DNA from: an uncultured Flavobacterium sp. | GTDB lineage: Bacteria > Bacteroidota > Bacteroidia > Flavobacteriales > Flavobacteriaceae | Direction: 5' to 3' | Assembly (NCBI RefSeq): GCF_946220915.1 | Contig: NZ_CAMIHH010000079.1 | Span: forward strand, 1-15,628 | Length of the DNA: 15,628 bases | Part shown: positions 1-6,462 of the stretch, one piece after another | Layout of the letters: each line of letters starts with the position of its first letter | Numbering within the stretch: position 1 is the stretch's first letter | Program-made: the position numbers and the translations under genes | The notes under the pieces: generated by a model | What the model was told of the DNA's origin: nothing | The model's database searches: none | What the model saw: only the letters and a program-made list of their open reading frames with translations

Positions 1-122
1 GAAACAGAGTAAAGCAATTTGTACACGCTAGTATGAAGAGCTACAAACAGAGAAGGCTAAGAAGGTATTTTACCTCTTAAAACTGACAAACCCAATTTAA
101 AAGTTTGACATCAAAAAAACTG

Positions 123-161
123 AAAATCCTGCCATTACTTTTTAAGTACCGGCAGGATTTT
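123..161 (-). terminator. Terminator hairpin overlapping the glycosylase stop codon
   Basis: AAAATCCTGCC (123-133) pairs perfectly with GGCAGGATTTT (151-161) across a 17-base loop. On the minus strand the stem is followed by CAG and then seven T. The upstream arm encodes the residues KILP and the stop codon lies in the loop. On the plus strand the stem runs into TTTTTTG, so it may work in both directions and also close whatever gene lies to the left of the window. Confidence 0.75.
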
Positions 162-626
162 TTGTTTCCATATTTCAAGTTTTTCCAGATAAGGCATAGC
201 GGCGTTGGCCCCGCTTGGCGACGGAAGTATTTCATAAGCAATTCCTGCACGCATGCCTATATGTTTTTTATAATACGCTGCAGCATTTTTACTCGAAAAA
301 AACACAAACCTGATGTGAGGATGCTTTGCATAAAATGCCTCAAAGTCATTGGGTACTTCTCGTCTTATATTACTGTCCAGGCTGCCCTCGCGCTCGCACA
401 TCTCAAGCACATCCCACAGGGCTATGCAGTTCTTTTGCAACAGGCTTATTTTTGCATTGTAATCGGTAGTGGGCTCTTCTTTAAATAGTGAGAATAAAAT
501 TCTCCAGAATTGGTTGTTCCTGTTGCCGTAATACTCCTTCAATTCTAACGATTTATCGCCAGGCATGGTACCGAGGATCAGTATTTTTGAATCTGGAAAA
601 ACTATTGGTGCGAATGCATTCTTCAT
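135..626 (-). CDS. DNA-deoxyinosine (hypoxanthine) glycosylase, UDG superfamily
   Basis: This 163-residue protein resembles family 6 uracil-DNA-glycosylase-superfamily enzymes (hypoxanthine-DNA glycosylases), which excise deaminated adenine from DNA and so start base excision repair. The N-terminal motif GTMPGDKSL (residues 19-27) and the block YYGNRNNQFW (32-41) match the substrate-pocket and Asn-containing active-site region of the family. LPSPSGAN (134-141) occupies the place of the C-terminal DNA-contact motif. The length is normal for the family. I chose ATG at 626, because the longer reading begins at a TTG and adds 13 residues with no family character. The gene is divergent from the ferritin-like gene, and its last codons form one arm of its own terminator. 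The superfamily is clear; the hypoxanthine preference is inferred from motif resemblance. Confidence 0.85.
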   Translation of the reverse strand: MKNAFAPIVFPDSKILILGTMPGDKSLELKEYYGNRNNQFWRILFSLFKEEPTTDYNAKISLLQKNCIALWDVLEMCEREGSLDSNIRREVPNDFEAFYAKHPHIRFVFFSSKNAAAYYKKHIGMRAGIAYEILPSPSGANAAMPYLEKLEIWKQKILPVLKK

Positions 627-760
627 GAGGATGTAATTTTTTTGCACGAAAATATAACGATACAATTACTTTTTAAGACCTCTGTAACACAACAGGTTAA
701 ATGTTTGTTACAGCTTTTGCTTTTAAGTTTTTATTGGCATTACGGGTTTATCCAACAATG

Positions 761-768
761 TAAATTTG
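761..768 (+). promoter_or_regulatory. Candidate -7 promoter box for the ferritin-like gene
   Basis: TAAATTTG matches the Bacteroidetes -7 consensus TAnnTTTG exactly and would give a leader of about 44 bases before the ATG at 819. The nearest -33-like TTG (734-736) is 24 bases upstream, slightly longer than usual, so the match is supported mainly by the -7 box. Confidence 0.4.
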
Positions 769-818
769 TTATGCAACTATTGCAATTATAGCAAAATAAT
801 CAAATCTATTACTATATC

Positions 819-1475
819 ATGAAAACAGCAACAAAATCTACCGCTAAAAAAACAACTACAAAAAGCGCCGCAACAAAATCGGCTGCAGCAAAGTCAACAA
901 CTGCCAAAAGCGCAGCCAAAGCGCCAGCAACTAATACAAGAGGTCAGGTAAAAGCAAAGAGGACTGCTGCCGAAGGCCTGAACGAACTATTCATAGATTC
1001 GCTAAAAGATATCTATTGGGCAGAGAAAGCACTGCTTAAAGCTCTCCCAAAGATGGCAAAGAACGCACATTCTGAAAACCTGGTCACAGCCATAGATGAA
1101 CATACTGCTGTTACAGAAGAACAAACTGCCCGCCTTGAAAAAGTATTTGAGCTTGTAGGCAAAAAAGCTGTGGCCAAAAAATGTGAGGCTATGGATGGAC
1201 TTATCAAGGAAGGCCAGGACATTATGGAAAGCACCGAGCCGGGGCCTGTGCGCGATGCCGGAATAATTGCCGCTTCTCAGAAAATTGAGCACTATGAGAT
1301 CGCAACTTATGGAACGCTTGTAGCTTTTGCAAAAACACTGGGCATGGAGGAAGCCGCAGCGCTTTTAGAAGAAACACTTGCAGAAGAAAAAGAAGCCGAT
1401 GTAACACTCACGGAAGCCGCCTACAACACCATAAATTTTGATGCTGCTGATGCAGATGAAAATGAAATGGAGTAA
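819..1475 (+). CDS. YciE/YciF (DUF892) ferritin-like protein with histone-H1-like N-terminal tail
   Basis: The protein has 218 residues. Residues 53-203 form the DUF892/YciE-YciF domain, a four-helix ferritin-like bundle linked in other bacteria to stress responses; its biochemical role is poorly defined. Helices with the expected acidic and histidine ligand candidates are visible: LKDIYWAEKAL (62-72), IDEHT (92-96), QKIEHYEIATY (154-164) and LLEETLAEEKEAD (182-194). Residues 1-50 are quite different: almost only Lys, Ala, Thr and Ser in repeated (A)TKSAA/AKS units, like histone H1 or bacterial Hc1-type tails, followed by RGQVKAKR. Such a tail suggests DNA binding, by analogy with tailed Dps proteins. 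The gene lies next to Ku/LigD and a DNA glycosylase, which fits a DNA-protection role, but that is inference. A terminator follows the stop. Confidence 0.9.
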   Translation: MKTATKSTAKKTTTKSAATKSAAAKSTTAKSAAKAPATNTRGQVKAKRTAAEGLNELFIDSLKDIYWAEKALLKALPKMAKNAHSENLVTAIDEHTAVTEEQTARLEKVFELVGKKAVAKKCEAMDGLIKEGQDIMESTEPGPVRDAGIIAASQKIEHYEIATYGTLVAFAKTLGMEEAAALLEETLAEEKEADVTLTEAAYNTINFDAADADENEME

Positions 1476-1490
1476 TGCAGCAGCATTCTG

Positions 1491-1528
1491 AAAGATGGGG
1501 TCCCTGAAAAGGCCCCATTTTTTATTTT
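1491..1528 (+). terminator. Rho-independent terminator after the ferritin-like gene
   Basis: ATGGGG (1495-1500) pairs with CCCCAT (1513-1518), and after a bulged T a further CC/GG pair closes a CTGAAAA loop. The flanking AAA/TTT bases extend the stem. A T-rich run (TTTTTTATTTTT) follows. Confidence 0.85.
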
Positions 1529-1632
1529 TCAATGTGAAATTCATATTAAAAGCATAGGAGTTGCAGGGCATACGTGTTAACTTTATAATGCTTCTCAAAT
1601 AAAAGTGAGCAGCTTAGACATAAAACAATGAT

Positions 1633-2418
1633 ATGAAAGCACTATGGAAAGGCAGCATCAGTTTTGGGCTGGTGCACATACCCATCAAATTATACAGCGG
1701 CACGCAAACCCACCGCATTGCCCTCGACATGGTTCGTGAGAAGGATAAGTGCCCCATCCAATACGTGCGCGTATGCAAAAAGGACGGCAAGGAAGTAGCC
1801 TGGGAAGATATTGCCAAAGGCTATCGTAAAGAAAACGGCGATTATGTTATTCTGAATAAGGATGATTTTGCAAAGGCATCTCCCGAAAAAACACAGTCAC
1901 TGGACATTTTCGAATTTATCAATGAAGAGGAAATCCCTTCAAAATACCTCGAAAAGCCTTACATAACCGAACCTGCAAAAGAGGCTAAAAAAGTATATGC
2001 ACTGCTTCGTGAGGCATTGCGGAAATCTGGTAAGGTGGGCCTGTGCAAATTCGTAATGCGCACTACAGAGCACCTCGGTATCCTGAAAGTTGAGGATGAT
2101 GCAATACTGCTGATACAGATACGGTTTGAAGATGAGTTGCGCGACCCTGACGAAGCCGGGCTCATTCCGAAAGACATTAAGATCACCAAAAAAGAACTGG
2201 ACATGGCCATGAGCATCATCGACCAGCTAACAGATAAGTTCGACCCGTCAAAATACAAAGACACTTACAAGGCAGAGCTTATCAAAATGATTAAGAAAAA
2301 AGCATCTGCCAAGCCTGGCAAAAAAGAGCCGGCCCCTGTAAAGCGGCGCAAATCCCCTGCCGCAAAAGACGACCTTTTGGAACAACTGAAAGCCAGCCTT
2401 GCCGCAATTAAAAACTGA
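1633..2418 (+). CDS. ku: Non-homologous end-joining protein Ku
   Basis: Bacterial Ku forms a homodimeric ring that threads onto broken DNA ends and recruits the ligase LigD. The 261-residue sequence begins with the hallmark MKALWKGSISFGLVHIPIKL, followed by the conserved YVILNKDDFA region (71-80) and the central block LREALRKSGKVGLCKFVMR (125-143). A Lys/Pro-rich segment (221-245) leads to an amphipathic end, DLLEQLKASL (247-256), the usual prokaryotic C-terminal extension with a basic DNA-binding part. The length is typical. The ATG at 1633 is the only start that keeps the N-terminal motif; an ATG five bases upstream reads only Met-Ile-stop. LigD follows after six bases, so the two are very likely co-transcribed. 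No clear promoter box was found; TAACTTTA at 1578 is one base off consensus. Confidence 0.97.
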   Translation: MKALWKGSISFGLVHIPIKLYSGTQTHRIALDMVREKDKCPIQYVRVCKKDGKEVAWEDIAKGYRKENGDYVILNKDDFAKASPEKTQSLDIFEFINEEEIPSKYLEKPYITEPAKEAKKVYALLREALRKSGKVGLCKFVMRTTEHLGILKVEDDAILLIQIRFEDELRDPDEAGLIPKDIKITKKELDMAMSIIDQLTDKFDPSKYKDTYKAELIKMIKKKASAKPGKKEPAPVKRRKSPAAKDDLLEQLKASLAAIKN

Positions 2419-2424
2419 TGCGCC

Positions 2425-5058
2425 ATGAAGCTATCCGAATATAACCGCAAGCGCGACTTTAAAAAAACAAAAGAGCCGAAAGGAAAGGTCAGAAAGTCGG
2501 GCAAAGAGCTTCGCTTCGTCATACAAAAGCATGATGCCTCCCGCCTGCATTACGACTGGCGGCTGGAGATTGACGGCGTATTGGTAAGCTGGGCAGTTCC
2601 CAAGGGCCCGATTGCCGATACATCGGTAAAACGACTCGCAATGCACGTTGAAGACCACCCGATGGATTACATCGATTTTGAAGGCACGATACCCCAAGGG
2701 CAATATGGCGGGGGTACGGTAATGGTTTGGGATACGGGTACTTATCTGGCTGAGGGCTCTGAAGATGTGGCTGAAAGTGAAAAGCTTTTAAAGAAAATGC
2801 ACAAAGATGGTAACATCAAGGTGGTTATGCAGGGCAAAAAACTAAAGGGATCCTATCACTTGGTGCGCATGAGCGGCAAACAGGACGAATGGTTATTGCT
2901 GAAGGGCAAGGACGAATATGCCGATAAAAAGGAGTTTGACCAACATTCTGTACTGACGGGCAGAACGCTCGAGGAAATTGAAAAGGACAGGAAATCGGAA
3001 ATCTGGCAAAGCGATAAGGAAGAAAAGAAAAGCTTTCACGGCGATGTTGACCATATTTTAGAGGAAGATAAGAAGAGTTCTCAGTCTCAGTCTCAGTCGC
3101 AGTCTCAGTCGCAGGCAACCTTTACCGCCGAAGACGTAGCCAATGCCAAAGTGCGCAAGACATTTCCAAAAGACTGGAAGCCGCAGCTGGCCACACTGGC
3201 CAATGAAATATTTGATAGTGACGAATGGGTTTTCGAAAATAAATATGATGGCTATCGTGCCTTGGTGCAGATCAATAAAGGTAATGTGGAACTCGTTTCC
3301 CGCAATGGCCTCTCCTTCAATGCAAAATACAAGCCTTTGGTAAAAGCATTTGGGGCACTATCGGATGACATGGTCCTCGATTGTGAGATTGTGGTAGAAG
3401 ATGAAAAGGGCAATACCCGTTTTCAATGGCTGCAGTATTATGCCGAAAATCCTGATCGTGGCAGCTTGAAGTGCTATGTATTCGACATATTATTTTATAA
3501 CGGTTACGACCTTACTCCCCTGGAACTGATGCAACGCAAGCGGATATTACAGGCCGTGCTGCCGCAAACGGACGAGATCATTTATCCCGGGCACATTGTG
3601 GGCAATGGCACAAAAGCTATGAAAGAAGCTGTAAAACGTGGCGGAGAGGGACTAATTGCAAAAAAAGCAGACTCGCGGTACCACGTTAATAAACGAAGCA
3701 GGGACTGGCTGAAAATAAAAGTTACCAGGGAACAGGAAATGGTCATTGGTGGGTTTACAGAGCCCAGGGGCTCACGGAGCGGGTTCGGATCGCTGCTGAT
3801 GGGGTATTATGAGGACGGTAAGTTGCTTTATTCGGGTAAGGTAGGCACAGGCTTCAACGAAGATTCACTTAAGGACATGCATGAAAAACTACAGAAACTG
3901 GAGCAGAAAACGTGCCCTTTTGAAACTAAGCCAAAAGAACCAAAAGTGCACTGGATAAAACCCGAACTGGTTGCGCAGGTAAAATACTCTGAGGTAACAG
4001 AAACGGGCAGCCTGCGCCACCCGGTATTCATTGCATTACGCAATGACAAGGAGCCCAAAGATGTGAGAAGCCCCCTTAGCCCCGAAGGAGGAACTGTGAC
4101 TGTTGATAATGAACCTCAAAGGAAGCCTTCGGTGAAAGCCAAAACAAAAAAAACAATGGAAAGCAAATCAGGCTGGGATACGGAAAAGGTTGAAGTCAGC
4201 AACCCTGACAAGATATTCTGGCCCCAAGAAGGCTATACCAAAAGCGATGTGATCGCCTATTATGATGCAATGGCAGAACATGTATTGAAATACATACAGG
4301 ACAGGCCACAATCGTTGCGCCGCACACCTGACGGCATTAAAAGTGAAGGCTTCTTTCAAAAGGATATGGCCGGTAAGGCACCTGCCTGGGCGAAGACACG
4401 TAAGATCAAGTCGTCATCAAAAGCTGAATCGATTGAATATCTCATTTGCAACGATAAGGAAACCTTAATCTACATGGCTAACCTTGGCTGTATTGAGATC
4501 AATCCGTGGAGCAGCCGCATAGGCAGCATCAATAACCCCGACTATATCATATTCGATCTCGACCCTAACAAAGCCTCCCTGAAAGACCTGATAACGACTG
4601 CTAATAAAGTGAAGGAAGTACTGGACAGCCTGGGCATAAAAGGCTACCTGAAAACCTCGGGCGGCAAAGGTTTGCACGTATTTATCCCGGTTAAGCCAAA
4701 ATATACCTACGACCAGACACGTGATTTTTCACACATTATCAGCCAGGCAGTACATAAGGCATTGCCAAAAATCACCAGTCTGGAGCGCATGCCAAAGAAC
4801 CGTGAAGGCAAGGTATATCTGGATTTCCTGCAAAACGGCAAGGGCAAGACCATGGCCTGTGCCTACTCCCTACGCCCACGTGATGGCGCTACGGCCAGCA
4901 CACCTTTAGTATGGGATGAACTGAACGAAAAGGGCTTTGACCTGAAAAATTACAACATCAAAACCCTGCCGGAACGTGTAAAGGAGAAAGGCGACCTGTG
5001 GGAGGATTTCTTTGATAACGCGGTGGATTTGAAAATGGTATTAGATAAATTGGAATAA
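2425..5058 (+). CDS. ligD: ATP-dependent DNA ligase LigD (phosphoesterase-ligase-polymerase)
   Basis: This is a complete three-domain NHEJ enzyme of 877 residues in the order PE-LIG-POL, as in Pseudomonas and unlike Mycobacterium. The 3'-phosphoesterase domain (about 25-185) keeps the metal and phosphate ligands H36, H42, D44, R46, H78 and Y82. The ligase domain (about 245-545) has motif I KYDGYR with the adenylated lysine K273, motif III around DCEIVV (319-324), motif IV GEGLIAKK (407-414) and motif V WLKIKV (428-433). The primase-polymerase domain (about 582-877) has the catalytic DLD (711-713), SGGKGLH (745-751) and a third acidic residue, D800. The linker between PE and LIG carries six SQ dipeptides (219-230) in a hexanucleotide repeat. 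LigD trims 3' ends, fills gaps with ribo- or deoxynucleotides and seals the break held by Ku. Confidence 0.98.
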   Translation: MKLSEYNRKRDFKKTKEPKGKVRKSGKELRFVIQKHDASRLHYDWRLEIDGVLVSWAVPKGPIADTSVKRLAMHVEDHPMDYIDFEGTIPQGQYGGGTVMVWDTGTYLAEGSEDVAESEKLLKKMHKDGNIKVVMQGKKLKGSYHLVRMSGKQDEWLLLKGKDEYADKKEFDQHSVLTGRTLEEIEKDRKSEIWQSDKEEKKSFHGDVDHILEEDKKSSQSQSQSQSQSQATFTAEDVANAKVRKTFPKDWKPQLATLANEIFDSDEWVFENKYDGYRALVQINKGNVELVSRNGLSFNAKYKPLVKAFGALSDDMVLDCEIVVEDEKGNTRFQWLQYYAENPDRGSLKCYVFDILFYNGYDLTPLELMQRKRILQAVLPQTDEIIYPGHIVGNGTKAMKEAVKRGGEGLIAKKADSRYHVNKRSRDWLKIKVTREQEMVIGGFTEPRGSRSGFGSLLMGYYEDGKLLYSGKVGTGFNEDSLKDMHEKLQKLEQKTCPFETKPKEPKVHWIKPELVAQVKYSEVTETGSLRHPVFIALRNDKEPKDVRSPLSPEGGTVTVDNEPQRKPSVKAKTKKTMESKSGWDTEKVEVSNPDKIFWPQEGYTKSDVIAYYDAMAEHVLKYIQDRPQSLRRTPDGIKSEGFFQKDMAGKAPAWAKTRKIKSSSKAESIEYLICNDKETLIYMANLGCIEINPWSSRIGSINNPDYIIFDLDPNKASLKDLITTANKVKEVLDSLGIKGYLKTSGGKGLHVFIPVKPKYTYDQTRDFSHIISQAVHKALPKITSLERMPKNREGKVYLDFLQNGKGKTMACAYSLRPRDGATASTPLVWDELNEKGFDLKNYNIKTLPERVKEKGDLWEDFFDNAVDLKMVLDKLE
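3079..3114 (+). repeat. Hexanucleotide microsatellite (TCNCAG)x6 inside ligD
   Basis: There are six tandem copies of a 6-base unit: TCTCAG three times, then TCGCAG, TCTCAG and TCGCAG. They encode (Ser-Gln)x6 in the linker between the phosphoesterase and ligase domains. Slippage by one unit would keep the frame. Confidence 0.95.
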
Positions 5059-5063
5059 ACAAA

Positions 5064-5087
5064 AAGGCCGTCCTCACGGACAGCCTT
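5064..5087 (-). terminator. Terminator between convergent ligD and sucD
   Basis: AAGGCCGTCC pairs with GGACAGCCTT around a TCAC loop, with one C/A mismatch. On the minus strand the stem runs into TTTTTGTTT, a good intrinsic terminator 24 bases after the sucD stop. On the plus strand the stem starts only five bases after the ligD stop but lacks a clean T run, so for ligD it may be weaker. Confidence 0.8.
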
Positions 5088-5110
5088 CTATATCTTGAAT
5101 CAGGAATAAA

Positions 5111-5983
5111 TTATCCCAATACTTCTTTTACTTTTTTGCCTATTTCAGCAGGGGAGTCAACCACGTGGATGCCGTTCTCCCTCATGATGCGTTTTTTGGC
5201 CTCAGCTGTATCGTCAGCACCGCCAACAATTGCACCCGCGTGGCCCATGGTACGGCCTTTAGGGGCAGTTTCACCGGCGATGAAGCCAATTACAGGCTTG
5301 CGGTTACCATCAGCTTTAACCCACTTGGCAGCATCAGCCTCAAGCTGTCCGCCAATTTCACCAATCATGATTATGGCTTCTGTTTCTGGGTCGTTCATCA
5401 AAAGTTCCACAGCCTCTTTAGTTGTAGTACCGATGATAGGGTCGCCGCCAATGCCTATAGCTGTGGTAATGCCAAGGCCCTGCTTCACAACCTGGTCAGC
5501 CGCCTCATAGGTAAGCGTACCTGATTTTGAAACAATGCCCACTTTACCTTTTTTGAAAACGAAGCCCGGCATGATGCCTACCTTAGCCTCTTCCGGAGTA
5601 ATGACACCCGGGCAGTTAGGGCCTATCAGGCGGCAATCTTTTCCTTGTATGTAATCATAAGCCCTGATCATGTCTGCAACAGGTATGCCTTCGGTAATCG
5701 TAATGATCACCTTGATGCCTGCTTCAGCAGCTTCCATAATTGCATCGGCAGCAAAGGCCGGCGGAACGAATATGATGGTGGTATCGGCGCCTGCGATCTC
5801 AACAGCATCTTTTACGGTGTTGAAAACCGGACGGTCGAGGTGTGTAGTGCCGCCTTTACCCGGAGTAACGCCGCCTACAACGTTAGTTCCGTATTCTATC
5901 ATTTGGGTAGCGTGGAATGTACCTTCGCTTCCTGTAAATCCCTGAACAATAATTTTGGAATCTTTATTTACCAGAACACTCAT
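5111..5983 (-). CDS. sucD: Succinyl-CoA synthetase (ADP/GDP-forming), alpha subunit
   Basis: The alpha subunit of succinyl-CoA synthetase interconverts succinyl-CoA and succinate with substrate-level phosphorylation in the TCA cycle; it works with the beta subunit SucC, which is not in this window. The 290-residue protein is full length. It has the Rossmann-type CoA-binding N-terminus (IIVQGFTGSEGTFH, 11-24; GGVTPGKGG, 37-45), the conserved RLIGPNCPGVI (118-128) and the catalytic phospho-histidine H248 in TMGHAGAI (245-252). The ATG at 5983 is the natural start. It lies 114 bases downstream of the NTF2-like gene on the same strand, with its own candidate -7 box, and ends at a clear terminator. 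Separation of sucD from sucC is inferred only from this window. Confidence 0.97.
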   Translation of the reverse strand: MSVLVNKDSKIIVQGFTGSEGTFHATQMIEYGTNVVGGVTPGKGGTTHLDRPVFNTVKDAVEIAGADTTIIFVPPAFAADAIMEAAEAGIKVIITITEGIPVADMIRAYDYIQGKDCRLIGPNCPGVITPEEAKVGIMPGFVFKKGKVGIVSKSGTLTYEAADQVVKQGLGITTAIGIGGDPIIGTTTKEAVELLMNDPETEAIIMIGEIGGQLEADAAKWVKADGNRKPVIGFIAGETAPKGRTMGHAGAIVGGADDTAEAKKRIMRENGIHVVDSPAEIGKKVKEVLG

Positions 5984-6018
5984 GATATGTTTTTTTGATT
6001 ATTTTTTAAATGCTGATG

Positions 6019-6026
6019 CAAAAATA
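6019..6026 (-). promoter_or_regulatory. Candidate -7 promoter box for sucD
   Basis: On the minus strand this reads TATTTTTG, an exact TAnnTTTG match placed to give a leader of about 29 bases before the sucD ATG. No convincing -33 TTG was found at the usual distance, so transcription from the upstream operon cannot be excluded. Confidence 0.35.
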
Positions 6027-6083
6027 GGTTTTTTACAAAACATAATATAGCTTTTAAGCCGATTTTTATAAAGATATTTTTAC

Positions 6084-6098
6084 GAAAACGCGGTTTTC
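6084..6098 (-). terminator. Small hairpin at the stop of the NTF2-like gene, possible weak terminator
   Basis: GAAAAC and GTTTTC form a 6-bp stem with a GCG loop, starting at the last base of the stop codon. The T run lies in the stem itself rather than after it, so termination would be weak; it could instead mark the 3' end or protect the message. Confidence 0.3.
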
Positions 6099-6460
6099 TA
6101 CCCCAGCTGGCTCATCAGGTAGCCATTGTGGAGCCTGCCTTCCTTCACTTCCCAAATAACCACAAAATGCGCCAGCACCATCTCCTCGTTTGGGTTCTCG
6201 AAAGCATTTACATAGTGGGTATACCGTACCGAAACCTGGTCGCCTTCGGCAATAATGTGGCTTATTTCCAGCCTCGATGCGCAATACGATTTTTCCAGTT
6301 CGGCAGTAAGCGCCAGTATGTCGCTTTTATCAAGCTGTAGGTAGCCTTTGGAGCTGTGCCACTTCAATGTCATTTTGTCGTGGAGGTAACGGGCAATCCC
6401 GTCGCTGGTCCTCGACGCGCCGGATTCGTAATACTCTGTTACAAGCTCTTTAGCTGTCAT
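6098..6460 (-). CDS. NTF2/SnoaL-like fold protein of unknown function
   Basis: This 120-residue protein has the layout of the nuclear transport factor 2/SnoaL-like cone fold: an N-terminal helix (MTAKELVTEYYES), YLHDKMTLKWHSSKG (25-39) leading into the first strands, a second helix with LTAELEKSY, and a C-terminal curved sheet (ISHIIAEGDQVSVRYTHYV, then MVLAHFVVIWEVKEGRL). Many members are small enzymes or ligand-binding domains, and the sequence alone does not show which this is. Its ATG lies two bases after the stop of the LpxD paralog, so the two are almost certainly translated from one mRNA, perhaps coupled. A link with the envelope pathway is suggested only by this position. Confidence 0.8.
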   Translation of the reverse strand: MTAKELVTEYYESGASRTSDGIARYLHDKMTLKWHSSKGYLQLDKSDILALTAELEKSYCASRLEISHIIAEGDQVSVRYTHYVNAFENPNEEMVLAHFVVIWEVKEGRLHNGYLMSQLG

Positions 6461-6462
6461 GC

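Noticed and set aside
3..80. Frame open from the window edge to a TAA at 78-80 (25 codons, basic end)
   Set aside because: It could be the end of a gene to the left, but 25 open codons occur often by chance and no motif is present.
105..488. Plus-strand open frame opposite the glycosylase
   Set aside because: It lies antisense to a gene with clear family motifs and has a Cys/Tyr/Phe-rich, featureless translation typical of a shadow frame.
627..665. TTG start extending the glycosylase by 13 residues
   Set aside because: The family core begins right after the ATG at 626, and the extension is AT-rich promoter-like sequence.
1561..1585. Promoter for ku (TTG ... TAACTTTA)
   Set aside because: The -7 box has one mismatch and the spacer of 14 bases is too short; not strong enough to list.
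5136..5998. Several open frames antisense to sucD
   Set aside because: They are complement shadows of a strongly conserved enzyme, with no start signals or family motifs.
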